From Corynebacterium aquatimens (GTDB taxonomy: Bacteria > Actinomycetota > Actinomycetes > Mycobacteriales > Mycobacteriaceae), in NCBI RefSeq assembly GCF_030408395.1, contig NZ_CP046980.1, positions 2,294,001 to 2,358,000 on the forward strand: DNA of 64,000 bases, in the 5' to 3' direction. The position numbers were made by a program, and so were the translations under genes. This document shows positions 34,006 to 42,230 of this stretch, in pieces. The notes below the pieces were generated by a model. That model was not told the origin of the DNA. It ran no database searches and saw only the letters and a program-made list of their open reading frames with translations. Within the stretch, counting starts at the first letter, position 1, and each line of letters starts with the position of its first letter.

Positions 34006-34157
34006 TTAATCAGCACATATTAACGTGACTTCACGAACGCTACACATACCGCTCGGTCCAATCCAACACGGCCAGCTCCTTCTTGCTTCACCTGCGTAGA
34101 TTGATGAATTAAAATAGGTCTCACCCCACTGGCATGAACCACAGATGCCACAGTTTA

Positions 34158-34173
34158 TAGACCGCTCTGTCTT
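34158..34173. promoter_or_regulatory. McbR-like operator, distal
   Basis: TAGAC-N6-GTCTT has one mismatch to the McbR consensus. It lies about 185 bases upstream of the cysI start. A second site in the same region raises the chance that both are functional. Confidence 0.5.
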
Positions 34174-34189
34174 TTTCTCGGCCACCGTG

Positions 34190-34320
34190 CCCCGACGCGG
34201 TTCGCCCGCTCCCCTAGCAGCCGCTCCCCCTGCCCCGGTCCCACCCCCTGCCGCTCCCCTCCCCCACTCCCTACGCCGGCCCCGCCTCTCTCCCCCTACC
34301 CCTAGTAGCCCCTAGCCAGT
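34190..34320. other. Polypyrimidine tract upstream of cysI
   Basis: About 120 bases are almost only C and T with isolated purines on the plus strand. The minus strand is rich in G runs. No gene is visible. The whole gap 33975-34701 contains only the two operator-like sites, this tract and two 112-bp-type repeats. Confidence 0.6.
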
Positions 34321-34409
34321 CCTGACGATCCTGACGATCCTGACAGTTTTCCCGGCGTGCGGAAGCAAAAGCCCAGTTCGGTTTCGCCGAAGTGTCACCA
34401 TCGTCAGGC
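34321..34409. repeat. Truncated member of the 112-bp repeat family
   Basis: It starts with three overlapping CCTGACGAT units and ends TGTCACCATCGTCAGG, the family right arm. It is shorter (about 89 bases) and lacks the central GCACGTTTTTGACCTGC block. Confidence 0.55.
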
Positions 34410-34442
34410 CTGGCCTTGGTCATCCATCTACCGCCGGCAGCA

Positions 34443-34554
34443 TCCTGACGATGATGACACCTCTCCAGCACTAGTTGCCACGGAAAGCCGAAAACCGCAG
34501 GTCAAAAACCTGCGGTTTTCCTTATGGGTCGGCGGGGTGTCAACATCGTCAGGA
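34443..34554. repeat. 112-bp repeat family copy, inverted orientation
   Basis: Ends are TCCTGACGATGATGACACC and GGTGTCAACATCGTCAGGA. The centre has a perfect stem AAAACCGCAGGT/ACCTGCGGTTTT. The central block is reversed relative to the copies at 38271-38792. Confidence 0.8.
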
Positions 34555-34701
34555 TGCCCGGTTGCAGGCTCGGTTGAGCGGCACCGGCCAGGCACAAAAA
34601 GCACCCCGCCACCTTGCGCTTGATACCTCATTGGATGCGCTGGCGAGCGGGGTTTGGCGCACGGGTCAGCGCGCCGCTTTCAAATGCTCTTCGCTGGGAA
34701 A

Positions 34702-35757
34702 TTACTGGAACGGAGTGTAGCCCTCGGGGTGGTTGAAGTCTCCCGGCTGACCGTTACCTTGCTGGGGGTAACCAGGAGCTTGGCCGTAGCCACCCGACTG
34801 GCCGTAGCCCTGGGCCTGGCCCGGCTGCGGCTGCTGCGGGTAGCCCGGCTGTGGGTAGCCCGCCTGCGGCTGCTGCGGGTAACCCGGTGCAGCAGCGCCG
34901 TAGCCCGGAGCCTGGCCGACGCCAGGTGCGGCACCTACACCGTCGCGGTGGGAAGAAATCCAGCGGTAGATGAATGCTTCAAACAGGGTGATCACCGGCA
35001 TAACCACCAGGACACCGAGTCCCAGCGTAAAAATAACCAGGAGAATGGAGATAAAGCCCATGGCGATGAACGCGAGAAGAATTCGCCAGTAGTGGGGTTT
35101 AACGTCCTCCCACGCTGCCTTGAAGGCGTCGACGGCAGAAGTCTTTCCGTCGACCGCGTACCACGGGATCATGTACAGGAATGGCATGAGGAAGAACTGG
35201 ACCAGAAACAAGATCGTGCCAACGACAGCAACACCGGCATTCGGCTCGGGTACCTGGCCAGGACCAGACAATAACCCTTGAAGCAAGCCGACCAGGATGA
35301 ACACTAGGATCGTCTGGCCCCAGGGCAGCCCTTGGGCGACGTTCCCAAACGTCGGCTTCACGCCGCGGGTGTCTTTGACCGCAGCGTTGTAGAGCAGCAA
35401 GCTGGCGAAGAAGGCCGCAATCATGGCCAGGAAAACGCCGCCGATCACCAGGCCCAATCCCGAGGATGCGAACAACGCCTTCGCGACGACATTCGGGTCA
35501 CCGGATTGCCACGCGGACGCCGGGATCTGAGCAAACGCGGCTCCCATAGCGATTGCGCCCAGCACGATCGGCACCAGGGAAATCAGAAGGTAGACGTACC
35601 ACTGGCTCGTGAAGAAGCGGCTGAAGCCGAAGCTGATTGCTTCACCAATAGGTAGTGGACCCTGCATAACAGTGAGCGGCTGGCCTGATTTACCGCTGGC
35701 CATAGGCTCTTGGCCATAGCCATCAAAGTTGTTTTGGGGATAAGAATTATATGTCAT
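34702..35757 (-). CDS. Multi-pass membrane protein with Gly/Pro/Gln/Tyr tail (paralogue 1)
   Basis: About 351 residues from ATG 35757; an ATG three codons upstream at 35766 is also possible. A short Asn/Gln-rich lead precedes GPLPIGEAISFGFSRFFTSQWYVY, then five or six TM segments with PWYAVDGKTSAVDAFKAAWEDVKPHYW near the end. The last ~70 residues are GYPQQPQ repeats. It is similar in plan and motifs to the neighbouring gene at 35816, so a tandem duplication is likely. The family resembles DUF975-type integral membrane proteins of unknown role. The sticky tail recalls those in the 24-7 kb operon. Confidence 0.8.
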   Translation of the reverse strand: MTYNSYPQNNFDGYGQEPMASGKSGQPLTVMQGPLPIGEAISFGFSRFFTSQWYVYLLISLVPIVLGAIAMGAAFAQIPASAWQSGDPNVVAKALFASSGLGLVIGGVFLAMIAAFFASLLLYNAAVKDTRGVKPTFGNVAQGLPWGQTILVFILVGLLQGLLSGPGQVPEPNAGVAVVGTILFLVQFFLMPFLYMIPWYAVDGKTSAVDAFKAAWEDVKPHYWRILLAFIAMGFISILLVIFTLGLGVLVVMPVITLFEAFIYRWISSHRDGVGAAPGVGQAPGYGAAAPGYPQQPQAGYPQPGYPQQPQPGQAQGYGQSGGYGQAPGYPQQGNGQPGDFNHPEGYTPFQ

Positions 35758-35815
35758 AGGCCCCATGCTACGCGCACATATCCAATGTCACAGGACCCAA
35801 TATTTCTAAAGACTC

Positions 35816-36814
35816 TTACTGGGGCGGCTGCGGGTAACCGCTCGGCCCGCCGTACTGCGGCGGCTGCGGGTAGCCAGCCTGCGGGTAGCCAGCCTGGAAT
35901 GCGACCGGGGCACCGCCGTTATTGGTAGCGACCCAGCGGTAGATGAACGTAACGCCGAGCACCGACAGCGGACCAACAAAGATCAGGCCGATGCCTAAGG
36001 TCAGGTAGGCCAGCGCCGTGATTACCACCTGCAGGACGAACAGTGCGGCCCAGACCCGGAAGAACTGTGGTTTCACGTCCGCCCACACGCGTTTAAAGGC
36101 GCCGGTAACGGTGGTTTTTCCATCGATTGGGTACAGCGGCAGCAACGACACGAACGGCGGGAGGACAAAGGAAACAACCAGCACGATCGGAACAACCAGA
36201 AACAGCAGGGCCGGGTGAATTGCTGCGGCTAGGCCGATGAGCAGGCCAAAAACCATGACAACGACCATCATTGCGCCGAATACCGCCGCATAGGCCCCGA
36301 GGCCTTTACCCCACGGCACGTCTTTAAAGACTCTGTCCCACGAAGGCTTTTCCCCATCCACATCCCGTAGGGCGGTGGTGCACAAAGCGACGTTGCAGAG
36401 AAAGCTGCACGCGATGATCAGCAGGTAAAACACCACGATCACCAGCATGTACGGGACACCGTACAGATCGATGGGGTTATCGGGCAGTTCCCTACCGGCA
36501 CCCAACCCATCGTAGAAAAGGATGGGAACCACCAGCATCGCGGTCCAGATCAAAAGCGGGATGAATATCAGCGCCATCAGCCCGACGTACACGTGCCACT
36601 GACTAGTAAATAAGCGCTTAAACGCGAAAGGAATTGCATCCACAATCGGCAGCGGCCCACCGGGGAAATCAATCTTGCGCCCGGATTCGCTTTGCTGAGG
36701 CATCCCCTGCTGAGGCATCTGCTGGAACGCCCCCTGCTGGAATGCCCCTTGCTGGGGATAACCATACGGCTGTGGCCCACCCGGGGCCGGATTGAAATTG
36801 TTTGGCGTAGTCAT
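35816..36814 (-). CDS. Multi-pass membrane protein with Pro/Gln-rich ends (paralogue 2)
   Basis: 332 residues. Its lead of AFQQ and MPQQ repeats precedes GGPLPIVDAIPFAFKRLFTSQWHVYV, then about six TM segments, LYPIDGKTTVTGAFKRVWADVKPQFFRVW, and a C-terminal AGYPQPPQ tail. The shared FTSQW and DGKT-x(4)-AFK-x-W-x-DVKP motifs show common ancestry with the product at 34702. It is divergent from alaT with a 75-base gap. Function unknown. Confidence 0.8.
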   Translation of the reverse strand: MTTPNNFNPAPGGPQPYGYPQQGAFQQGAFQQMPQQGMPQQSESGRKIDFPGGPLPIVDAIPFAFKRLFTSQWHVYVGLMALIFIPLLIWTAMLVVPILFYDGLGAGRELPDNPIDLYGVPYMLVIVVFYLLIIACSFLCNVALCTTALRDVDGEKPSWDRVFKDVPWGKGLGAYAAVFGAMMVVVMVFGLLIGLAAAIHPALLFLVVPIVLVVSFVLPPFVSLLPLYPIDGKTTVTGAFKRVWADVKPQFFRVWAALFVLQVVITALAYLTLGIGLIFVGPLSVLGVTFIYRWVATNNGGAPVAFQAGYPQAGYPQPPQYGGPSGYPQPPQ

Positions 36815-36889
36815 ACCTTCATTCTAAAAGCGCCCCGGACAACCTACACGGCCAAATAATCCCCAGGCAGGTTGTGCAACAATAGTCAC

Positions 36890-38236
36890 ATGGCTACCGA
36901 CAAGAAGGCCCACGATTCCCAGGCCACGAACACCAACCCCGACACCACTCACACCACAGCGGACACGGTGGCGGCCGAGGGTGCGGGAAAGGGTGCCGTC
37001 GATAAGCGAAAGCCCTGCCGCCACTTCGATCAAGCAGAAAAGCTCAAGAACGTGGCCTATGACCTGCGCGGACCTGTCGCGCGGACGGCGGAGGAGATGG
37101 AGCTTGATGGCCACAACGTGCTCAAGCTGAACACGGGGAACCCCGGAATTTTTGGTTTCGACGCGCCGGACGTGATCATGCGCGACATGATCGCGAACCT
37201 CCCGCACTCCCAGGCGTACTCGACGTCGAAGGGCATCATTCCTGCGCGCCGCGCGGTGGTGACGCGCTACGAGGAGATCGAAAACTTCCCTGCCTTTGAC
37301 ATCGACGATGTCTACCTGGGCAACGGCGTGAGCGAGCTGATCTCCATGGTCACGCAGGCCCTGCTTAACGACGGCGACGAGGTACTCATCCCCTCCCCCG
37401 ACTACCCGCTGTGGACCGCCGCGACCTCACTTTCTGGCGGCGTTCCGGTGCACTACCTGTGCGATGAGGAGGACGACTGGAACCCCTCGCTCGAGGACAT
37501 TCGTTCCAAAGTCACCCCGCGCACCAAAGCCATCGTGGTGATCAACCCCAACAACCCGACCGGCGCAGTGTACTCGCGTGAAGTTCTCGAGGGGATCGCG
37601 GACATCGCGCGGGAGCACGAGCTCATGGTGCTTAGCGACGAAATCTATGACCGCATTCTCTACGACGACGCAAAGCACATCTCCATGGCTGAGATTGCCC
37701 CCGACTTGGTGACGGTGACGTTCAATGGCCTATCCAAGGCGTACCGCGTGTGCGGCTACCGCGCTGGCTGGATGGTCATTACCGGGCCGCGCCGACGAGC
37801 CGCCGGGTTTGTGGAGGGGCTGGACCTACTGGCGGGCACGCGCCTGTGTTCCAATGTGCCTGGTCAGCACGCTATCCAGGTCGCTCTGGGTGGGCGCCAA
37901 TCCATTCTCAGCCTGACCCGCGACGGCGGGCGACTGAAAGAGCAGCGCGACATCACCGTGAAGAAACTGCGGGAGATCCCCGGCGTTTCCGTCGTCGAGC
38001 CGAAGGGCGCACTGTACTGCTTCCCCAAAGTGGACACCGAGATGTACAACATCCACGACGACGAGCGGTTCATGCTCGACCTTCTCAAATCCGAGAAGAT
38101 CCTGATGGTCGGCGGCTCCGGCTTCAATTACCCCAAGCCCGACCACTTCCGCGTGGTCACACTGCCCTGGGCATCCCAACTGGAAAACGCCATCGAGCGC
38201 CTGGGCAACTTCCTCGCCGACTACCACCAGCACTAG
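36890..38236 (+). CDS. alaT: Alanine/glutamate-type aminotransferase AlaT
   Basis: 448 residues from ATG 36890; a TTG at 36872 would add six residues and lacks support. After a ~45-residue disordered lead the class I/II aminotransferase fold begins. Visible are NTGNPGIFGF, NGVSEL, SPDYPLWTAA, INPNNPTGAVYS, LSDEIYDRI and the PLP lysine in NGLSKAYRVCGYRAGW. AlaT makes alanine from pyruvate and glutamate. No clear ribosome binding site precedes the ATG, so a leaderless or short-leader mRNA is possible. Full length for the family. Confidence 0.9.
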   Translation: MATDKKAHDSQATNTNPDTTHTTADTVAAEGAGKGAVDKRKPCRHFDQAEKLKNVAYDLRGPVARTAEEMELDGHNVLKLNTGNPGIFGFDAPDVIMRDMIANLPHSQAYSTSKGIIPARRAVVTRYEEIENFPAFDIDDVYLGNGVSELISMVTQALLNDGDEVLIPSPDYPLWTAATSLSGGVPVHYLCDEEDDWNPSLEDIRSKVTPRTKAIVVINPNNPTGAVYSREVLEGIADIAREHELMVLSDEIYDRILYDDAKHISMAEIAPDLVTVTFNGLSKAYRVCGYRAGWMVITGPRRRAAGFVEGLDLLAGTRLCSNVPGQHAIQVALGGRQSILSLTRDGGRLKEQRDITVKKLREIPGVSVVEPKGALYCFPKVDTEMYNIHDDERFMLDLLKSEKILMVGGSGFNYPKPDHFRVVTLPWASQLENAIERLGNFLADYHQH

Positions 38237-38270
38237 CCCCAACCCGGGTTTCCCCCTCCCACGGCTCGAT

Positions 38271-38382
38271 TCCTGACGATAGTGACACCACACCGACCCA
38301 TAAGCGCAACTGCACGTTTTTGACCTGAGGTTTCAGAGTTTCCGCGGGAAGCGGCGGTTCGGAGGTGTCAACATCGTCAGGA
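38271..38382. repeat. 112-bp repeat family, copy A of a three-copy array
   Basis: It starts TCCTGACGATAGTGACACC and ends GGTGTCAACATCGTCAGGA (imperfect inverted ends). The centre reads CATAAGCGCAACTGCACG then TTTTTGACCTG. It lies 35 bases after alaT. Confidence 0.85.
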
Positions 38383-38475
38383 CGCCGGCGACGGCAACAC
38401 CCAACTCCATCTAACTGGCCCGGCCAGCCCGTCAACCTCTCCACACCGGCCCGGATTCGCCTCCCCTGGCTCGAA

Positions 38476-38587
38476 TCCTGACGATAGTGACAACACCTCG
38501 ACCCATAAGCGCAACTGCACGTTTTTGACCTGCAGTTTCGGAGTTTCCGCGGAAAGCGACAGCTAGGAGGTGTCAACATCGTCAGGA
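38476..38587. repeat. 112-bp repeat family, copy B
   Basis: Same ends and centre as copy A, starting exactly 205 bases after it. The spacer between copies is also similar, so the true tandem unit is about 205 bases. Confidence 0.85.
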
Positions 38588-38681
38588 CGACGGCGGCGGC
38601 AACACCCAACCCATGCCGCCTGGCCCGGCCAGCCCGCCGACCTCTCCCCGCCGGCCCGGTTTCTCCCCTCCACGGCTCGAA

Positions 38682-38792
38682 GCCTGACGATAGTGACACC
38701 ACCCCGTCCCATAAGCGAAACTGCACGTTTTGACCTGCAGTTTCCGAGTTTCCGCGGGAAGCGACGGCTCGAGCGTGTCAACATCGTCAGGG
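38682..38792. repeat. 112-bp repeat family, copy C
   Basis: Third copy, 206 bases after copy B, one base shorter. Its left end reads GCCTGACGATAGTGACACC. No gene lies between 38237 and 38908. Confidence 0.85.
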
Positions 38793-38801
38793 CGCCGGCG
38801 G

Positions 38802-38908
38802 CGGGGGTTGGGCGGCGGGAGTTGGGTCGAGGATGGGGGTTGGGTCGGGGTTGGGGGTCGGGGTTGGGGATGGGGGATGGGGGATGGGGGATGGGGGATG
38901 GGGCGGGG
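38802..38908 (+). repeat. G-rich tandem repeat with quadruplex potential
   Basis: The plus strand holds many runs of three to five G, including four successive units of GGGGGAT and units of GGGTCGGGGTT. It abuts the stop of the minus-strand gene at 38909. Such a tract can form a G-quadruplex and could stall polymerases, which is inference. Confidence 0.7.
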
Positions 38909-40027
38909 TTAGGCGGCGGGATCGAGGGTGTTCACCCGCATCCTTACCGCGGCCACGAGCGCTCCCGGCAAGGTTTCCAGCGTGCCGGCGGAAAAGCGGA
39001 GCACTAGCCACCCTTGCAATGTGCATTTCAGGCTGATGCTGGCGTCCTTGTCACGCTGGCTGCGCTGAAGGTGGTGCTCGCCGTCGTACATCAATCCGAT
39101 CTTGAGCGCGGTTAAGGCCAGGTCAAAGATGGTGATCGGCCAATCGCTCCAGGTGGCTTCATAAATCGGGACCTGCTCACTGAGTTTCAGCCGCAGGTCT
39201 TCCAGTTGCGCGGCGGCCCATCGAATGTTCTCAGCGAAGGGGTCACGCATGTCGTCGCGGACAAGTTTTAAAGGAAAGCTTTCGGGGCCTTCCAGGATGG
39301 CTCGGGAGATGATGCGCATCTCGGTCTCTTTTGGTGAGTCTGCTTTTCCGCTGGACAGCTGCAAAATTTTCCTAATCCATCTGCTATTGAGCCTCCCCTT
39401 GGCAGCTTCTTTGATCATGGTGGGGGTGAAGCCGAAATGGTTGGAGGAGGCGTCGATAAGCGAAATTGCGCGAAAGGCAAGGTCATCCGCGACCCAACTG
39501 GGGACCTCCCACGCGTGAACGCCATCGCGGAGGTCTTGAAGGGCCTCGATGAGGGCATCGAGGGGGCGGCTGGCGGTGATGGCGCGGTCCTGCCAGCGAA
39601 CGGTCCATGTTGATTTGAGCTTGCGACGGCGAACGAGGGCACTTTTCATGGCCGGGAACTGGGTTTTTTCGACTTCGCCAATAAGTGTGGCGTCGCAACC
39701 TTTGGAGAAAAAGCTGAGGCCGTAGATCGCCAGGGCGCTGAGCCCAGACACGACGCAGCCGGGGTTTTCCAGTGCCGCGGCCACTGCGCGCAGGCCGGCG
39801 GGGAGTACGTAGGCGTGCTTGCGGGGGTGGAGCTCGGCATCGCGCATGGCCCACTCCATCGGGCGAGGTTCCACGCCGATGGCGAAGAAGGTTCGGGAGG
39901 CGCGCGGGCCACCGCCGGTGGTGGTGAGTTGGCCTGGGACGAAAGGGGTGATGTCGACGCCGTCGTGGAGCGTAATTGGCCGGGGAGCGTGTGAGGAAGA
40001 TGGAAACTGGTAAGTATTCATATCCAT
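38909..40027 (-). CDS. AbiEi-like N-terminus with DUF559/Vsr-like nuclease C-terminus
   Basis: 372 residues from ATG 40027, with TTGGAG five bases upstream; the longer frame has no such site. Residues ~10-150 contain a pattern seen in AbiEi-type antitoxin/regulators (RTFFAIGVEPRPMEWAMRDAELHP, VVSGLSALAIYGL). The last ~70 residues resemble DUF559/very-short-patch nucleases: LKIGLMYDGEHH, RSQRDKDASISL and GWLVLRFSAGTLE. Such proteins are common in actinobacteria and of untested function. Family placement is by motif memory. Confidence 0.6.
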   Translation of the reverse strand: MDMNTYQFPSSSHAPRPITLHDGVDITPFVPGQLTTTGGGPRASRTFFAIGVEPRPMEWAMRDAELHPRKHAYVLPAGLRAVAAALENPGCVVSGLSALAIYGLSFFSKGCDATLIGEVEKTQFPAMKSALVRRRKLKSTWTVRWQDRAITASRPLDALIEALQDLRDGVHAWEVPSWVADDLAFRAISLIDASSNHFGFTPTMIKEAAKGRLNSRWIRKILQLSSGKADSPKETEMRIISRAILEGPESFPLKLVRDDMRDPFAENIRWAAAQLEDLRLKLSEQVPIYEATWSDWPITIFDLALTALKIGLMYDGEHHLQRSQRDKDASISLKCTLQGWLVLRFSAGTLETLPGALVAAVRMRVNTLDPAA

Positions 40028-40080
40028 TGGACTCCAAAGGATGGCCTCGGGTTCCCTCGGAGGGGGAAAAATTTTGGAAT

Positions 40081-40192
40081 CCCTGAATTTGTTTACACCG
40101 ACCACACTTATTAGCCGGATTGCACGTTTTTGACCAGCGTTTTTAGGGTTTCCGCGGCAACTACCCGGTGCTGAGTGTCAGGATCGTCAGGA
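40081..40192. repeat. 112-bp repeat family, degenerate copy D
   Basis: The left end is decayed (CCCTGAATTTGTTTACACC). The centre TTGCACGTTTTTGACC and the right end TGTCAGGATCGTCAGGA are kept, at the standard 112-base length. It lies just upstream of the gene ending at 38909. Confidence 0.65.
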
Positions 40193-40264
40193 TGGCACGG
40201 GGGCCGCGAGAGGGATGGCAGGGCGCAGGCGGAACAGGTCGTGTGCACCAATGGTTTCCCTAGT

Positions 40265-40295
40265 GTTTACCAAGGTTTCACACAGGTTTGGCATG
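40265..40295 (+). promoter_or_regulatory. Pho-box-like direct repeats
   Basis: GTTTACC, GTTTCAC and GTTTGGC occur at 10-11 base intervals upstream of the phosphate operon. They resemble 11-base direct repeat units (GTTCACC type) used by actinobacterial PhoP/PhoR regulators. TATGTAGGGT just downstream could serve as a -10. The match is loose. Confidence 0.35.
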
Positions 40296-40350
40296 GCTTA
40301 TGTAGGGTCAAGGAGATCGTTGCCAGATTTCGACAACAGATTGGGTGATC

Positions 40351-41763
40351 ATGAGCACAGCGACAGGCCCCGGCCGGGGCAAAAAGCGCGGGACATCCGC
40401 GGTCGACGACCAATACGTCGAGCTTGAAGACCGCGACGACCTGGGTATCAACAAGACCCAGCGCGGAACCCTCGAGGACGACTTCAAGAACTCGGACCGC
40501 TCCCGCAAATTCGACCACAGTGATAAAGACAGCGATAAAGAAGACAAGAACAAAGAAGACGCCGACGGCTTCGCGGACGGGGACGACGGGGAAAAGAAGG
40601 ACCCGCTAGGCTTCCTCCCGTTTGAGGGCACGGCTAAGAAGGTCGCCGAGTGGGTCTCGGTGGCTCTGGCCGTGTGGCTGCTGCTCAACGCGGTGGGCAT
40701 GATCGGCTCCGGCTTCAAGACCGCCGCCGGCGACCAGGCTGAGCAGCTGTTCTCCTTCGCCGAGAACCCGTTTGTGGGTCTGGCCATCGGTATCATCACC
40801 ACGGCGATCATTCAGTCCTCCTCGACAACGACGTCGATCGTGGTGGGCATGATCGCCGGTGGTCTGCCGCTGGGAATTGCGGTGCCGATGCTGTTCGGTG
40901 CCAACATCGGTACGTCGGTGACGTCCACCCTGGTCGCGGTTGGTCTGTCCGGTAACAAGAAACAGTTCCGCAACGCCTTCTCCATGGCGACGGTCCACGA
41001 CTTCTTCAATCTGCTTGCCCTGCTGATTTTCTTCCCGCTCGAGCTGTTCTTCGGCGTGCTATCGAAGTCGGCGTCGGCCATCGCGCCGTCGTTGAGCGGT
41101 TCGGGCGACAACCTGTTTGCGCGCATCTTTGAGGCGGTCGGTGACTTCATCGACCTCATCACGGAGCCGCTAGTGAGCCTCACGGAGAACATCGTGAGCC
41201 CGCTTGGCGACGTCTGGGGAGGCATCATCCTCGCCCTCGTCGGTGTGGGATTGATCCTGCTTTCGATCAGCTTCATCGGTAACATGCTGTCGTCGCTTTT
41301 GGTGGGCAAGGCCCAGGAGATGCTGCACGCAGCTCTTGGCCGCGGTACCTTCACCGGCGCACTGTCCGGCGCGCTGATCACGGCGTTTGTTCAGTCCTCC
41401 TCCACCACCACCGCGCTGACCGTTCCGCTCGCCGGCTCCGGCAAGTTCGAGGTGCGCCAGCTCTTCCCGTTCGTGGTCGGTGCAAACATCGGTACCACGG
41501 TCACTGGCCTTATCGCGGCGTTCTCCGCCACGGGTGTGGAGGCGACGGCCGCTATGACCGGTGCGCTGGTCCACACGATGTTCAATGTGTTTGCGGCCGT
41601 GACCATCCTTGGCTTGCCGTTCCTGCGCAAGCTGCCACCGGCCGGCTCCGACTGGCTGGCACGCCGCGCCGACGAGAACAAGCTGTTCGTCTTCCTGTGG
41701 GTCGGCGGCGTGTTCTTCGTCATTCCGCTCTTGGCCGTCTTCATCAGTAACATGCTCACCTAA
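40351..41763 (+). CDS. Na/phosphate cotransporter family protein (NptA-like)
   Basis: 470 residues from ATG 40351; a GTG two codons earlier is possible. A charged cytosolic lead of ~85 residues precedes two inverted-repeat transport halves with the family hallmark QSSSTTT twice (IIQSSSTTTSIVVGM and FVQSSSTTTALTVPL) and GANIGT twice. This is the Na/Pi-cotransporter II-related family, which moves phosphate with sodium. No PhoU-like tail is fused. It leads a three-gene operon with a PstS-like lipoprotein. Confidence 0.9.
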   Translation: MSTATGPGRGKKRGTSAVDDQYVELEDRDDLGINKTQRGTLEDDFKNSDRSRKFDHSDKDSDKEDKNKEDADGFADGDDGEKKDPLGFLPFEGTAKKVAEWVSVALAVWLLLNAVGMIGSGFKTAAGDQAEQLFSFAENPFVGLAIGIITTAIIQSSSTTTSIVVGMIAGGLPLGIAVPMLFGANIGTSVTSTLVAVGLSGNKKQFRNAFSMATVHDFFNLLALLIFFPLELFFGVLSKSASAIAPSLSGSGDNLFARIFEAVGDFIDLITEPLVSLTENIVSPLGDVWGGIILALVGVGLILLSISFIGNMLSSLLVGKAQEMLHAALGRGTFTGALSGALITAFVQSSSTTTALTVPLAGSGKFEVRQLFPFVVGANIGTTVTGLIAAFSATGVEATAAMTGALVHTMFNVFAAVTILGLPFLRKLPPAGSDWLARRADENKLFVFLWVGGVFFVIPLLAVFISNMLT

Positions 41764-41774
41764 AAGGAGATCTC

Positions 41775-42230
41775 ATGACTAACCAACCCAACTTGGACCA
41801 AGACCTCTCCGACCAGGCAGAGGCAATGATCCGCAACAACGCCACCGACGACGATCTTCAGGCTCTGCTCACCGAGCTCGAAGAAACGGTCGCCGTTGTC
41901 CGCACCGAAATCGATGCACGCTCGCGCTTGCTTAACGACGACGCTTCGGCGGCCTTCGCCGCCGAAGCGGAGGCTGGTACTGCTGCGGGTACCGAAACTG
42001 GTGTCGAGGCCGGTACCGTCGCCGCAACCGATGCAGAAACTGGCGCCGGCCTGGCGGCGGGGGCTGAGGCGGAGGCTCCGGTCGTCGATAAGCATGGGCT
42101 CAGCCAAGAACAACTTGATGAGCTCGACAAAGTGCCGTACTACATGACCAACCTGCGGGGCCGCTGGTCGAGCCTGTTCGACCTGCTGCATGAGTTCCGC
42201 AACGAGATGCGGGAGGGCCGCGCGAAATGA
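41775..42230 (+). CDS. Small acidic coil-forming protein between symporter and PstS-like genes
   Basis: 151 residues. The first ~55 residues (DQDLSDQAEAMIRNN, then LLTELEETVAVVRTEIDAR) are helical, followed by an Ala/Glu/Thr-rich flexible middle and ~45 residues that look helical. AAGGAG precedes the ATG. Its last four bases overlap the next gene (ATGA). No signal peptide and no TM. A cytosolic helper of the symporter, replacing PhoU, is a guess from position only. Confidence 0.7.
   Translation: MTNQPNLDQDLSDQAEAMIRNNATDDDLQALLTELEETVAVVRTEIDARSRLLNDDASAAFAAEAEAGTAAGTETGVEAGTVAATDAETGAGLAAGAEAEAPVVDKHGLSQEQLDELDKVPYYMTNLRGRWSSLFDLLHEFRNEMREGRAK

Noticed and set aside
31779..34028. 749-codon open frame on the plus strand
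   Set aside because: It is antisense to cysI/cysX/cysH, whose motifs are complete, and has no ribosome binding site or recognisable domain.
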